Source of the DNA: Incurvaria masculella
Lineage: Eukaryota > Arthropoda > Insecta > Lepidoptera > Incurvariidae
DNA length: 64,000 nt
Direction: 5' to 3'
Assembly: GCA_946894095.1 (NCBI GenBank)
Contig: OX335659.1
Span: 2,921,501-2,985,500 of the forward strand
The number at the start of each line of letters is the position of its first letter. The first letter of the stretch is position 1. Of the stretch, positions 37,826 to 59,282 are shown piece after piece. The notes under the pieces are model-generated. The model did no database searches, was not told the origin of the DNA, and saw nothing but the letters and a program-made list of their open reading frames with translations. The position numbers were made by a program, and so were the translations under genes.

Positions 37826-38240
37826 CAGTGGTTCTTCACCTTTTACAGTCGTATTCAGAGAGCACCTGTCAAAACTTAGTACGAGATTAGCACCAGACTA
37901 ACCATACAAAAACCGGTTTAGTACGGCGGATTAAAGTTAGTCCGCCCACTCTGAATACACCTGTTAGTGATGAGGGGCCATTTGACGAAATTTCTGCCGT
38001 CTCATAGACCACGAACTGTTTGGGGATAATGTAAATGTTAATCAATAAATTAGTTATTCTTTACCGAATCGAATACAACAATCTTTTTTTTTGTTTTCCA
38101 AAAAAAATATTAACAGATATACGTTTATAGGAATGCATTTATTTACTAACTCGACTCATTACTTATTTAATCTTTTTTGGATGCCATCGCAGACCACTTT
38201 GGGAGAGGGAAGTGGTCCACGGACCACCAGTTAAGCACTG
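37826..38240 (+). mobile_element. hAT-type non-autonomous element, 415 bp
   Basis: Ends cagtggttcttcacctttt and ggaccaccagttaagcactg are the classic hAT terminal repeats. The flanking 8-bp duplication ttctagat / ctctagat matches at 7 of 8 bases. Another short TIR element is nested at 37846-37963, only 20 bases inside the left end. Confidence 0.8.
37846..37963. mobile_element. GTATTCAGAG-family short element nested in the hAT element
   Basis: Ends cagtcgtattcagagag and cactctgaatacacctg. Same family as 23902-24029. Its position inside 37826-38240 shows it inserted after the hAT element. Confidence 0.7.
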
Positions 38241-38248
38241 CTCTAGAT

Positions 38249-38320
38249 ACTACATCTTACAACCCGTGGAATGCACTCCCTGCTGATGTATTTCCCTCAA
38301 AGTTTAACAAGCCTGAGTCC
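38249..38320 (+). mobile_element. Short LINE C-terminal remnant
   Basis: tggaatgcactccctgctg encodes WNALPADVFP, the conserved end motif of Jockey/CR1-like ORF2 proteins. Only ~25 codons are left. Confidence 0.4.
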
Positions 38321-38419
38321 GCTAATACGAGATAACACAAAATTTGGTACAATTGTGTGTGATTCCGGGGTTATCTCATAACGGTAACGCTCGAAAGTGG
38401 AGTCATTTATTAGCTGACT

Positions 38420-38556
38420 TTGGGCCGAGTGCACGAAAGCACATGATTGCACAAGTCACTTTGTATGGAAAGTATGGAAGCATCTCCGTGCGGTTTATAA
38501 AGTGACGTATTTGAAAATTGATTAACTCAGCCGTCTCGTCGTGCAATCGGGGCTTA
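38420..38556 (+). mobile_element. Short TIR element, CCGAGTGCACGAA family (second copy)
   Basis: tgggccgagtgcacgaaag at the left, cgtgcaatcggggcttag at the right; internal catctccgtgcggttta. Related to 20792-20954. Confidence 0.6.
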
Positions 38557-39059
38557 GGCTGCGGTAGGGCTAATACAAGAACTCGGGTTAGAAGGTTTAA
38601 CCAGAAAAGCTGTCATATTTTTTTAATTTAGAGAATGACATCTGATAACTTCTCATGCTCGTTCCATGAGTAACACGGCGGGGGTCCTTCAAACATGGTG
38701 TAAAGAAGCACTTGCCTATCTACTCAGGAAAGCGAAAGCGATAAAATCTCGTGTTCGGTTCTGTCGAAGTCTATGTAGAAAAAAAGATGCCTACTTTTGC
38801 TGGCATGGTTTTCGAGCCCTCGTGAGGATCTGACCAACTCTATATGCCTAGCTTTATATAAAAAGCAACCAATCAAAAGACCTCAAAATAACACCAAGAA
38901 ACAGTACACAACACTAAGGAAACAAAACAACACCTAACTATTTAAATGTATATCAAATTGCCACTAATTTTCTTACTTATTTGTCATCATATAAAGCATG
39001 TCGTACGACGCAGCCGAGCGTGTATGAGAGCCTTTACTCTGAGCATAAACAATAGTTTC

Positions 39060-39429
39060 TTTACCATAGATAATTACCATGCGCTGCCCCCGCGCTAGAG
39101 CTATCGCCCCGCGGCGCTCTCCAAGCCGGCTTCTGCCAAACTGACAGCACAGACGAAAAATCTTTCTTTTCTCGGCTTGTAAACGGTACGCTAGGTATCG
39201 AGCGGCCGAAAAGTTTCCTACAAAACAAATTAAAAGGTAATTATCTTGAAGAGTGATACAATTTATTGATTTAACATTATAAACGGTGCTAAACTATACA
39301 TTTCTTCGATTAGGCTGCAACTGTTCTCTGTTGGCGGTGTGCGGGTTTAATTTGAAGGTTATGTCTCGCGCGTGTGCGAATAGAATGGAATCTATAGCGT
39401 CGTCCGTTTCTTATTCCAGTTAGGAGACG
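39060..39429 (+). promoter_or_regulatory. Putative PRMT1 promoter and 5' UTR
   Basis: GC-rich block at 39080-39135 (gcgctgcccccgcgctagag; cgccccgcggcgctctccaa) followed by the leader up to the ATG at 39430. No TATA box is visible, as expected for a housekeeping gene. The transcription start cannot be fixed. Confidence 0.4.
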
Positions 39430-49661
<10,232 letters not shown>

Positions 49662-52570
49662 GGCGGCGTTCGCCGCCCCGCACACGTCCGCTGCGTTCCT
49701 CTCACGGTCAAGTTAACGCTCAACTTAGCGCTCTTCTCTCCGATTTGAGCAGTTCTGTGTTGCTTTGTGTTGCCATTGACGATAAAAGATTCCATACGCT
49801 GCTTCATCGGCCATTAGTAAAGAACAAACTCTTTTTTTTAATAAAAGATTCCAATCCATCTTTTTTTTAATGAAAGATTGCAATCCATATTTTTTTTAAC
49901 AAAAGATTGCAATCCATCTTATTTTTAACGAAACATTGAAGGATCTGCAATCCAGCATTATTGCAACATACAGTGTGTGAATGAGTCCACGTATTTTTTT
50001 AATCATGGACAGTGCTCCCTAATTGGCGTTAAGTTTCAACAAAATCTGTTCAGTTTATTCCGAGATATTAATGAATTACTTCGCAAATTGTTATAATAAA
50101 CCTCTACTTATAGATCGGGGCTGTCCCTAATTACAAACCAGTTTATCTCATCGGGAATGGGCAGTGCTGGCGTAAAAATAAGTTTTATGCTTTTTATCTA
50201 GCAAACATTCAATACCACTATTTTGAATTTCGATCGTTGACATAATTTTTTTTGATAGACCTAGTGATTCTTTTTTCCTGCGACAGCATCTAATGTACCC
50301 TTCGCAATGAATGGTGGAGTGATGGTTTAAATTTGTAGTCATTGCAATAACCAGAACTGGTCATTTGAACTGAAATGCAGCCGACGTGTTAAGGCAGGTA
50401 CTTTGTGAATTGCCTTAAGTTAAGCGCCACTTCCTAGATATAGTTAAATATAAACAATGTTGTGGAATGGATTGAACTTGAGTTTAAGTGTGTGCGCTTT
50501 CTGACTTGATAGAACATTGCTCCCAGTCTTCCTTTTAAGTGGGGCTCAAGAGTTTTTGATATTTTTCATTAGTAAAAATTTCCGACATTACTAAACCAAA
50601 GTGCGGAAACTATTTGAAATGTTCTAATACTTATAGTTTCAGCGCTAGACAAAATTGATAATATTTGATTGAATGTGTTTAGAAACTTGATGACATAATT
50701 AAATCTGTCGACAGTTTGATAAGTTTATGAAAGAGACCACTGTGTTGGTACAATCTTATGTGTATTTTACATGTGAACTGGATAGCACATACATAAATGG
50801 GCGAAAGTTGAAACGACAAATGGTCCCCACTCAGGCATTTGGCAGGACAAGATGCAGCGGCAGGCAAAGCTTGTTCACAGGAGGACAATGGCATAGTGTT
50901 ATCCTCAAGCAAAGCTATGGAACAAAACCTAGATGGAAAAGACACGAGACACAAACCCGCTCATGTAGCGAGAAAGTCACCAAGACGGGCATGTAGTGTT
51001 GAGTATTTTTCCAAAGCCTGACTATACTGTGAAAATATGTAAATATCGAAGTTACACTGTCAAGTTCAAAACAAATGGAACAACATACCGCATGCAAGTG
51101 CATTTTATGTGTGTATATTCTATTGTAAAACATTTGTAAAGGTTATGAAATGTGACGAATATTGCATTGAATAAAAATATAACCGGACCGGATATATTTG
51201 CTTAGGACAAAGGGTGAGCATTTTGAAGAACAGTTCAAGGGTGATTTTATGACAGTATTCAATGTGTAGGGAAGGCCAAGCAGAATAACATTTGTATAAT
51301 ACGAACAATTTGCAAATGTATGCATACGAAAGTCGAACATGGCCAGCGGCAACACTGGCACGAATGCTTTGACCATCGCGACCGTGCTGATGCGGCAGAG
51401 GTTTTGAATACTTGCCGGTTTCATGACAAGTCTAGCTTTTATTCCATTATCTTTACCCTCAACTGCTGTGCATTGTGCGTTGGCTGCTACTGTCCATGCG
51501 TGATATGCTTACTAGAAAAAAAAATCTGTTACACATATATTTGGATTTTTAAAGTGAGGATTATAAAAATTGTACTATTCGACTGAAAATTTTAACGATG
51601 ATTTTGAGGATTTCATGGAAATTTCTTATTTTTATCCGTATGCATAAATAATCCTATTGATCAAGAAATGTTTTCGAGTTCATCAAAATTTAAACTCAGT
51701 GGTTCATTCATTCAATTTAAAAATATAATTTTTCACTACTTTATTGATAGAATTAAGATAATTGTATGGTTCTGATAATGGTGTGTGTCTTTAATGACAT
51801 GTGATTACAACAGTTTGCTAAATTGTGCATGGTTTGTATATTTTGTATCGTAATTAAAATCCAGGAAACAGTGCAGTTTACAGTGCTTTTATTGAATTTA
51901 GAAAAACATGCATGTCCTGTATAAGAAGTAAAATCACTTAAAACGACACTCTCACAACAGTTTCGAATCAATTAGAATTGATTGACATAAACTTAATTTT
52001 GTTGTTTACATCAAGATGTGCGTAAAACTTGGTGTTATATCCTACAAATTAAGTATGTGCTCCTAATCTGTTGACTGCTCTAATGAGGCATCTATGGGGC
52101 TATAGGTTTTAAAAAAAAACAGTTGTAAGCAGTGAGCTTACGTAGGTTTTGCGCGCATACTCTTTATGAAATAAGATCTGAGCCGCGCCAATTTTAGCAA
52201 ACTATAAAACTGTGATTGTGTTCAAGGGAATAGTGTTGATGTGTCGAGATCGTATTGTACGTGGACAAGTGCTTATGCCGTTTCACTAGAGGTTCCAGTG
52301 GTGCTTTGTGTAAATGGAATGTATGCCGCATTTACACTCATGTGTTCATCTGGTTCCAGTAGTTTAGTCGGGTAATCGTTTTTCCTTGTCCGTCTGGCTC
52401 CTGTGTACAGACAATGTGGGGGGTGAAAGGATGTGTAGTTTGTTTCGGCAGTAAATGTGTATTAAATGGGAAATTTAAACTTATAGTTTTATTTTTGTTG
52501 AAGACAGTTGCATGAACATTTTGGTAGTCCATGTTCATTTCTGAAATCAGTCTTATATTTTTTTTAATAA
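49662..52570 (+). other. Probable long PRMT1 3' UTR / downstream region, mostly repeat-free
   Basis: After the stop there is ~2.9 kb with no interspersed repeat I recognise, unlike the introns. It holds several AATAAA-type signals (for example 49840-49850, 51168-51175, 52565-52571) and four near-repeats of gattgcaatccat at 49845-49920. A long repeat-free stretch after a housekeeping gene suggests UTR; the real polyadenylation site is not determined. ORFs here (50727-51021, 51320-51586) look like chance. Confidence 0.4.
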
Positions 52571-52577
52571 AAGTGCA

Positions 52578-52975
52578 TGTTGGTTGGCTCGTGGCCTAGT
52601 GGTGCGGGGACTTACCTAGCGTACCAGAGGTTTGGGTTCAAATCCTCGCCCCGATCGTGCACCACTGTCATTCTCTTTCTGAATTAGATAAGTGCATTTC
52701 ATCACGAATGCGACCTGCTCCATGGTTCGGAATCCATGTAAAACTGTAGGTCCCCTTTCCCTACTAGATGGTAGGGCTTAAGCCCGCGCGGGTTGGTACC
52801 ATCGTATTGGATTTAAAGATGGTCGAAGCGGCAATGAAAAATTTCAATGTAGCCGTGCTCATAAAGGGAAAGTCCTGGCTTGGCACCGAATTCCTTCGGG
52901 AATGTGGTGTATTGGGCTAATATAACGGTAGTTGTGTGATATTAGCCATCCATGCCAGGTTGCATAATAAAGAGG
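52578..52975 (+). mobile_element. Full-length SINE with tRNA-like head
   Basis: A box gtggcctagtggtgcgg, B box ggtttgggttcaaatcc, then gtgcaccactgtcattctc, the shared body (ggtcccctttccctactag to ccatccatgccaggttgc) and an A-containing tail. Confidence 0.85.
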
Positions 52976-53576
52976 TCCTGTGATACTAAAAAAAAAATAC
53001 AGTCGAATTGAGAACCTCCTTTTTTAGAAGTCTGTTAAACATTTCATATTATGAAGGCTTTTCAAACAAATTTCAAACAGAATTTATTTAATATTATGAG
53101 TAAATATGCAATCTTTGAGAACAATTAATATATTTTGACCTAGAGCTTAGCCTACGTAAATGCAATAATTTAGCAGCATAATAAATGCAGCTTTTACATC
53201 ACATTGTTTCCACATATTTAATCATCATTCTCTGAGTTTACTAAAAGATACAGTTGTTTGGAAAATCATTCTTGAGGTTAATTTACTATTTTTCTGTTTT
53301 TGATTTTAAAAGAAAGCTTTAGTTTCCATTGAAACTTATCTGTCAAATCACTCATGAGCACTAAGGTTAGGCTGATGGTGAGTAAGCGGGTTGGAAACTT
53401 TGATTAATTACTTTACAGCAGTGACATTACGTGTATCCAACCTAACCTAACTTCACCTAACCAGCATTTAGATAGGGCTGATTATAAAGCAATATAAATG
53501 GACTAGTAGACCAGTAGTATAATACTCACTGGAATGCTTGCCTAGTGTAAGTGTGGCTCCAGTCATGAAGGGTTAT

Positions 53577-54546
53577 TCACAAAAGCAGCAATCGTTGTAT
53601 GGGGACAACGTGAGTTTGCTGTGCAGCGGTCCTCTGCACGTCCACGCAGCAGCAGTTGGTTATGAGGGAGTATTCCTTGCAGGAGTTTGCGTACAAGGTG
53701 CGGCAGTCAGTCGAGCGGCAGTTGTATGGTAGGTCTGGAATTGATGGAACTACATTAGGTTGGTGCAAATTATATATTTTTTAAAAGCACTCATAAGATT
53801 ATGGTGAAAAAAAATATTCGAAAATTACTTTCAAACTGCTAAAATCCGTGCCTGTTTGTGGATTTTTAAGAAAAAAATATCCTGATTCATATCATAGACA
53901 TGAACATTTTTATGTTTATAGATTGTTTTTTTTTTCCGTAATATGTGTATTTTGTAATATGGCTCAAAGACGAACTTTTACACGGATAAGCCCTTAAATT
54001 TCCAATACAGAAGTGCCTGGAAGATTCGAATAGAAAATTGGGTAATTTTATTAAAAACATGGAGGAGTCCGTGAGTGGAACCTTCCGAATTATAAGCGAG
54101 CGAAGCCGTGGCCTTAACTAGCTCTATATAACCATTATATAGCATCAAAATCTTACAGGCAGGATTCTCGCAGCAGCACGCGTCGTGGGCCTGCTTCCTC
54201 GAGCAGTAGCTGTACACCGACGAATCGCACAGGGGGCATCCGGGGTGGGCTCCTGGGGGGCCCGGTGGTCGGTTAGCCCCTGGGTAGTTGGCCCCTCCAA
54301 TGGGGTAGTTACCCCCTCCGGTTGGGTAGTTACCCCCTCCTGAGGGGTAGTTGCTCCCTCCACTGGGGTAGTTGCCCCCTCCGATGGGGTAGTTACCCCC
54401 TCCGATGGGGTAGTTACCCCCTCCGATGGGGTAGTTGCCTCCTCCAATAGGGTAATTGCCCCCACCGCTCGGGTAGTTGCCGGGATAGGGGTCTCGGTAG
54501 GGTTCCCCACCGAGCAGATAGCCGGCGATTTCCTTTAGACCTAAGC
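53577..54546 (-). CDS. Secreted-type Gly/Tyr/Pro-repeat, Cys-rich protein, 3' two exons
   Basis: Exon 54157-54546 joins in phase 1 to 53577-53734 (TGA at 53577) across gtaaga/ccag. The first exon has ten NYP repeats spaced by 7 residues (GGGNYPI/S, DNA period 21 bp at about 54280-54480). It then has a cysteine block [20 protein letters not shown] followed by DACCCENP. The last exon has [18 protein letters not shown] and ITNCCC. Two CCC-containing modules with a matching internal spacing indicate a disulfide-rich extracellular domain. The 5' exon with a signal peptide is not located; it should lie to the right. I recall similar uncharacterised insect proteins but no assigned function. An extracellular or cuticle-associated role is inferred from composition only. 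Confidence 0.75.
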
Positions 54547-54694
54547 CTGAAAAGAATATCAATGAAAAATATTAATTATAGGACATTAAATATAGAAGCT
54601 TCCTCTATTGACACCATACTGTGCCTGGTATGTGCACAGAGCCAACGTTAATTTGACTATACAATGTCAGATAGCGGCATCGAGCGACTACTAC

Positions 54695-54860
54695 CCTAGT
54701 GGCGCGGGGACTTGCCTTACATGCCAGAGGTCTGGGTTCATATCCCCGCCCCGTTAATGCACCACTTTCTTTCTCATTCTGATTTGGATAAGTGCATTTC
54801 GTTACGAATGCGAGTGGAACCCATGTAAGACTGTAGGTGCCCTTCCCTACTAGATTTTAT
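54695..54860 (+). mobile_element. 3'-truncated SINE with tRNA-like head
   Basis: Head only: cctagtggcgcggggac, ggtctgggttcatatcc, tgcaccactttctttctc, stopping at ccttccctactaga. A LINE tail hairpin (gacaggcagcctaagctg) follows at 54885. Confidence 0.7.
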
Positions 54861-54995
54861 TTTTTATTTTATTTTTTATTTTAGACAGGCAGCCTAAGCT
54901 GATATGTCTAAATCTTATTTTTCATTAGATTAAGTTGATCGTCATGTGGAAAGTTATATAATTAGTATTTGGTAACACATTTATTTGTTGTTGTT

Positions 54996-56117
54996 TTTTT
55001 TAGGGTTCCGTACACAAAGGGTGAAAACGGAACCCTATTACTAAGCCTCCGCTGTCCGTCCGTCCGTCCGTCCGTCCGTCCGTCCGTCCGTCCGTCTGTC
55101 CGTCTGTCACAGGGCTGTATCTCAGTAACCGTAACATGTAGACAGCTGAAATTTTCACAGAGTGTGTATTTATTTTGCCGCTATAACAACAAATAGGTAA
55201 GATTAAGGTAAGATTAAGTTAAGTAATTTATTTATTAATTAAGACTTTTCACATTGTGGGTTGTTGTTTCCTCGTAGTCCTTAGTTCTTTGCTCCAGACC
55301 GTTCTACCAATGTAAGTTTGGCAGTAGCATTAAGGTATGAAATCATAATTGTGTTATATCATTTATGTGGACGAAAAAAAAGAAGACCAAAAAAAAAACA
55401 TAATTTATAGACCAGTGAAGTTTCTTTGCGGGTTCTTCTTCACTGGTTGATCGAATCCGCGGATCAATAAAATTGTGACATGACTTAGCGTAGTTTTACT
55501 ACCAGAAGTTGAATAAATGAAATGAAATGAAATTAAAAAAACACCGGTAGCACTCCGGGAGTGCCGGCAGAAGTGAAAACTTTAGTATTAACGTTGTGTT
55601 TCATCACGTGACCCTGACGCGAGTTTGGAAGTTTTTACCCATCCAACAAAAAGTGCTCAGCGCCGCTAAAGAAGTTTTCACTTCAATCTTACGCTTTTTC
55701 GATCAGCATCACGTGACCCTGACGCGAGTTTGGAAGTTTTTACCCATCCAACAAAAAGTGCTCAGCGCCGCTAAGGAAGTTTTCACTTCAATCTTACGCT
55801 TTTTCGATCAGCATCACGTGACCCTGACGCGAGTTTGGAAGTTTTTACCCATCCAACAAAAAGTGCTCAGCGCCGCTAAAGAAGTTTTCACTTCAATCTT
55901 ACGCTTTTTCGATCAGCGTCACGTGACCCTGACGCGAGTTTGGAAGATTTTACCCATCCAACAAAAAGTGCTCAGCGCCGCTAAAGAAGTTTTCACTTCA
56001 AAAATAATTAAAATTAAAAGGGGCTCCCATACAAAAAAGGTGTTTTTTTTGGGTTTTTTTTCTACGATGGTACGGAACCCTTCGTGTGCGAGTCCGACTC
56101 GCACTTGGCCGGTTTTT
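54996..56117 (+). mobile_element. GGGTTCC...GGCCGG repeat split by a ~790-bp insertion
   Basis: The left half (54996-55207: ggttccgtacacaaagg, a TCCG microsatellite, to aaataggtaagatta) and right half (56000-56117: aaataattaaaattaaaagg to cttggccggtttttat) together make one ordinary copy. The insertion 55208-55999 ends in the 105-bp tandem array. Confidence 0.75.
55602..55999 (+). repeat. Minisatellite, 105-bp unit, 3.8 copies
   Basis: Units begin at 55602, 55707, 55812 and 55917 with catcacgtgaccctgacg and carry caaaaagtgctcagcgccgc. The last is truncated after gaagttttcacttca. Because 105 is 35 codons, a 178-codon frame (55596-56132) stays open through the array. That makes the ORF a by-product of the period rather than evidence of a gene. 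Confidence 0.95.
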
Positions 56118-56127
56118 ATTTTAGGTT

Positions 56128-56500
56128 GGTAGGGATAAGCCCCCCGGGTACCGCATTGGATAAAACTAGGGGTTGAAACGCCAATAAAAACATTGTCCGT
56201 GCTTTTCACTTAGTTCAGTGTGCCGTCATAAAGGGAAGATCCCGGCATGGCGCACAATTTCGGTAGTTGTGTGGTATTAGTCTCAGGTTCCATGAAAAAA
56301 CATGACAATATGTTAACCCAATTTGGTGCCATACCAGGATCTTCCTTATATGGCACGGCTACATGATGGAAAATACCAACCATTATCATTGCCGCTTTGA
56401 CCATCGTTCGTTCAATGCCATGGCACCAACACGGGAAGCTTTAACCTAGTGAGGTTTTACTTAAACCTAGAGTTTTACCTGGACGCCGAACCACGAACGA
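56128..56500. mobile_element. Two SINE fragments in opposite orientation
   Basis: A plus-strand fragment at 56128-56300 (aacgccaataaaaacattg, agatcccggcatggcgcac) abuts a minus-strand one at 56310-56500 (ccaggatcttccttatatgg, ttgccgctttgaccatcg). They meet tail to tail. Confidence 0.6.
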
Positions 56501-57152
56501 CAGATTCCTTAGTCACCTCTTACGACATGCACGGTTGGAAATTTATTGCGATTCATGTAAGTGCCGGAAGTATCGCCGGCGAGTGAGTTCGCTTACTAAT
56601 GATTTTCTGGAGATCCAACGACACGTAAGAACACTTAGAACACGTAAGAACTTCACAGGACGCTATTCAGTACAAGGAACATTCTGAATTGCGCGGCGAA
56701 CTAACTACAGTTACTGGTGGTTATGGTGCCTTACTGGTCCTCCAATGCTCGCTGGTACGCGCAGTCCGAAACTAGAATGTAATGTCTCGTCCTACGATAA
56801 AACAGCACGACGTACTATTCCGGGAGGTCACGACATTTTTGGTCACGATAAGGTAAATGGCTGAATCTGGGTTCACATCTTCTATATGTCGGTCTGCCTG
56901 TGCCAAGTGGTTGCGTTAGCAAGATTGGCTATACAAAATATATGTTGGTATGTACTTGCTAATGAATATACTGATTGTCTGGACGTATTGATACATATTA
57001 ATTACATAACAATAATCAGTCGGTTTTATAATGAAATAAATAAATACCCTTAATGTTATATCTGTAACCTAAATCGTCTATAACTACGAAATGCAACCAA
57101 AGATTTGTTCTCTTTTGGTATTAATAAGCAAGTATGTACTGTTAATTTTATG
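56501..57152. other. Intergenic stretch, nothing recognised
   Basis: Unique-looking DNA between SINE fragments and the hAT element. The missing 5' exon of the Cys-rich protein gene (minus strand) could be here, but no signal-peptide frame with a donor was convincing. Confidence 0.4.
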
Positions 57153-57512
57153 CAGGGCCGAATTTAAAGGTTAGAGGCCCTAGGGCACCAAAGGAGCAGA
57201 GGCCCCTAATTATTTTTCAAATAATGTTGTTGTTATTTTTGCGCAATGTAGCTTCTAGCTTCATCAAAACCGTAATCCATTGAAAATATCAATGTATGTT
57301 ATTTAAACGATGTAAGTATACACTGTTATAAATATAAATGATGATTGAACAAATTAAAAATTATCATAAATAGATATTTTTTTATCTAACTTAACCATCA
57401 TTTTATGATTTACCTACGTTTTTTATTTTAATAAGTACGATTTATGTGGGGGCCCTCTCTTATGGAGGCCCCGGGCAGTTGTCCCGGTTGCCCTCCCTTA
57501 AATCCGGCACTG
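57153..57512 (+). mobile_element. hAT-type non-autonomous element, 360 bp
   Basis: Ends cagggccgaatttaaagg and ccttaaatccggcactg. The 8-bp flanks attttatg and cttttatg differ at one base. The interior ggaggccccgggcagttgtc is typical of this hAT family. Confidence 0.85.
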
Positions 57513-57559
57513 CTTTTATGCAACATAATTTGCTGCCATTTACTTTATCATATATATTT

Positions 57560-57985
57560 TTTTATAACGATAACTACTTTTTTGGGCGACTTATCTACGC
57601 AACGCAACCACTTAGCGCAGGCAGATCGACACATTTAGCTTCAGAGGGTTGGTCTTTATCCCGTTGATCTAGTTTCAGCCATTCACGCTATCGTTACCAT
57701 TTTTGTCGCGACCTCCTAGTCTATACGAACCTTCCGCCGACGCGACGAGCACAACCGATGCAAAAGCGAGCACCGAACACTTCATTGCTCCGAACGTTCT
57801 GTGTCGCCGGCTTCACACGCGACCACTTCTTACAATCCGCAAGCAATTCGCAGACGTGCGATTGCGCAGAGACGGTCGCGGCGTATGCCCATCCTGCCGA
57901 CCGAGCGGTCGTCGAACTTGAATACGTTTAGGCGTGCGTCGGCGAACTGGTTCTCGCCTTAGCTGTTTATATTGGTTCAGAGGCC
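57560..57985. other. GC-rich unclassified segment
   Basis: Higher GC than its surroundings, with many CG dinucleotides (for example gaccgagcggtcgtcgaac). It has no frame with family resemblance. It may be another repeat, as it directly abuts the TIR element at 57987. Confidence 0.35.
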
Positions 57986-57986
57986 T

Positions 57987-58846
57987 TAGTCTCAGTTGTC
58001 ACCTAAATTGGCGTTCACGCCAGACCGGTCGACTGGCGTTTTAAATGTATAGAGAAATTGAAGATAACACGCAGTGGGCGTTAGGCGAACTAACTTTTGC
58101 GATTCCGAGTTTGATTTGACAGCTTAAGGTGGCCCAACCCGCTCATTTCCCCATACAAAAGGGGAAAGAAGATGACGCCTATATTTCTTGTCAGAGATCC
58201 AAAATTTAGCTCAATATAGCTTTATTTGATTGAACTAGATGTCTGATGACCATTGGCATTGTAAAATTGTGTTTGGTTTACAAGTTATAACGTCCGAAAG
58301 TTCGGATTTTTCGCGCGTTTTATACAATTACTTTGGAGGTGGATTACGCAATGATAAAGTAAGAACATCTTAAAAAGATTAGTCATCAGACATAGCTTGT
58401 TTAATCAAGATTTATAATCTATTTGGTTTTTGTTAGATTTTTGACTACAGCGGTCGTGGTTTACTTTTAGCTATAAGTCGTTTTGAAATTAAAATTTTCG
58501 TAAATCTTACCAAATCATACACTATGCACATTGTCTTTTTTGTGGACAGGTTGCATCTTCCTCATAACGGAGCCTGTCTTATTCTTAGAAACAGAGAAGG
58601 TCCCAGAGCGCAACAGCACGGTTTTGTACCGTGCCCGCAGGGTTGGGCCACCTTAATCACCGCCGCCGAAAATACGTTGACGTTGCCCTTAATGCCGATT
58701 TTAATACAAATGTGAATACCGAGTTTGACTTTGACAGCTTGTAAGAAGTAAAACAACATTATAACTAGAAAAAACTTGTATGGAGTTTGACGTTTTTACC
58801 TACTTTCGAAGTTCCGTAAATGCTAATTTAGGTGAGAACTCGGACT
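57987..58846 (+). mobile_element. 329-bp-type TIR element interrupted by a TTAA element
   Basis: Ends tagtctcagttgtcacctaa and aggtgagaactcggactta match 12585-12913. Subtracting the nested element and its duplicated TTAA (529 bp) leaves 331 bp, the same length as the intact copy. Confidence 0.85.
58128..58652 (+). mobile_element. TTAA-flanked element nested in another element, 525 bp
   Basis: TTAA at 58124-58127 and 58653-58656; ends ggtggcccaacccgc and gggttgggccacc. Inserted into the TIR element 57987-58846, so younger than it. Confidence 0.88.
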
Positions 58847-59011
58847 TACCACTCCGATCTCGCATTGGCATCACTGATAAAGCCAACTACCGTTGAATCT
58901 GGATAGCCAGTGCGTCGACTCAGCCAGATCGATGCGTGATTGATGGATGCAGTCTTTTAATCGCCGAATCGGTCCAGCCGTTCTCAATTTTAGTGCTTTT
59001 AGTTTTGGATA

Positions 59012-59260
59012 GACATGGATAGTTAATATCAGTCTGAGGTCATGATGGGAACTTTCCTTCCTTATTATTTTCTCGGCTGCATTGAACTGAATGGAAAACA
59101 CGGACAAGTTTCATTACCGCTTCGACCATTGTTCATTCTATGCGATGGCAGGATTAACCCTATCCCGGTAAGCAAGAAAGGGGACCCACAGTTTTACGCG
59201 TAATCCGAACCGAGGCCAGCCTCAACGGTTGAAACCGGTCGCCACATATTCTTGTTGTCG
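59012..59260 (-). mobile_element. Diverged SINE (5S-type) fragment
   Basis: Minus-strand body (gaactgaatggaaaacacgg, cgcttcgaccattgttc) with a truncated head (ggccagcctcaacggttg). Confidence 0.65.
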
Positions 59261-59282
59261 GGGCCCTCTTATCAGGTAATAC

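Noticed and set aside
50727..51021. Two plus-strand frames after PRMT1
   Set aside because: Different frames, no splice sites, no recognisable domains; more likely 3' UTR.
52578..52660. A tRNA gene
   Set aside because: A and B boxes are present, but the acceptor stem does not pair and the unit is the head of a 400-base SINE with several copies.
55596..56132. 178-codon open frame with a 35-residue repeat
   Set aside because: It is the translation of a 105-bp minisatellite that runs on into a transposable element; no splice or start context supports a gene.
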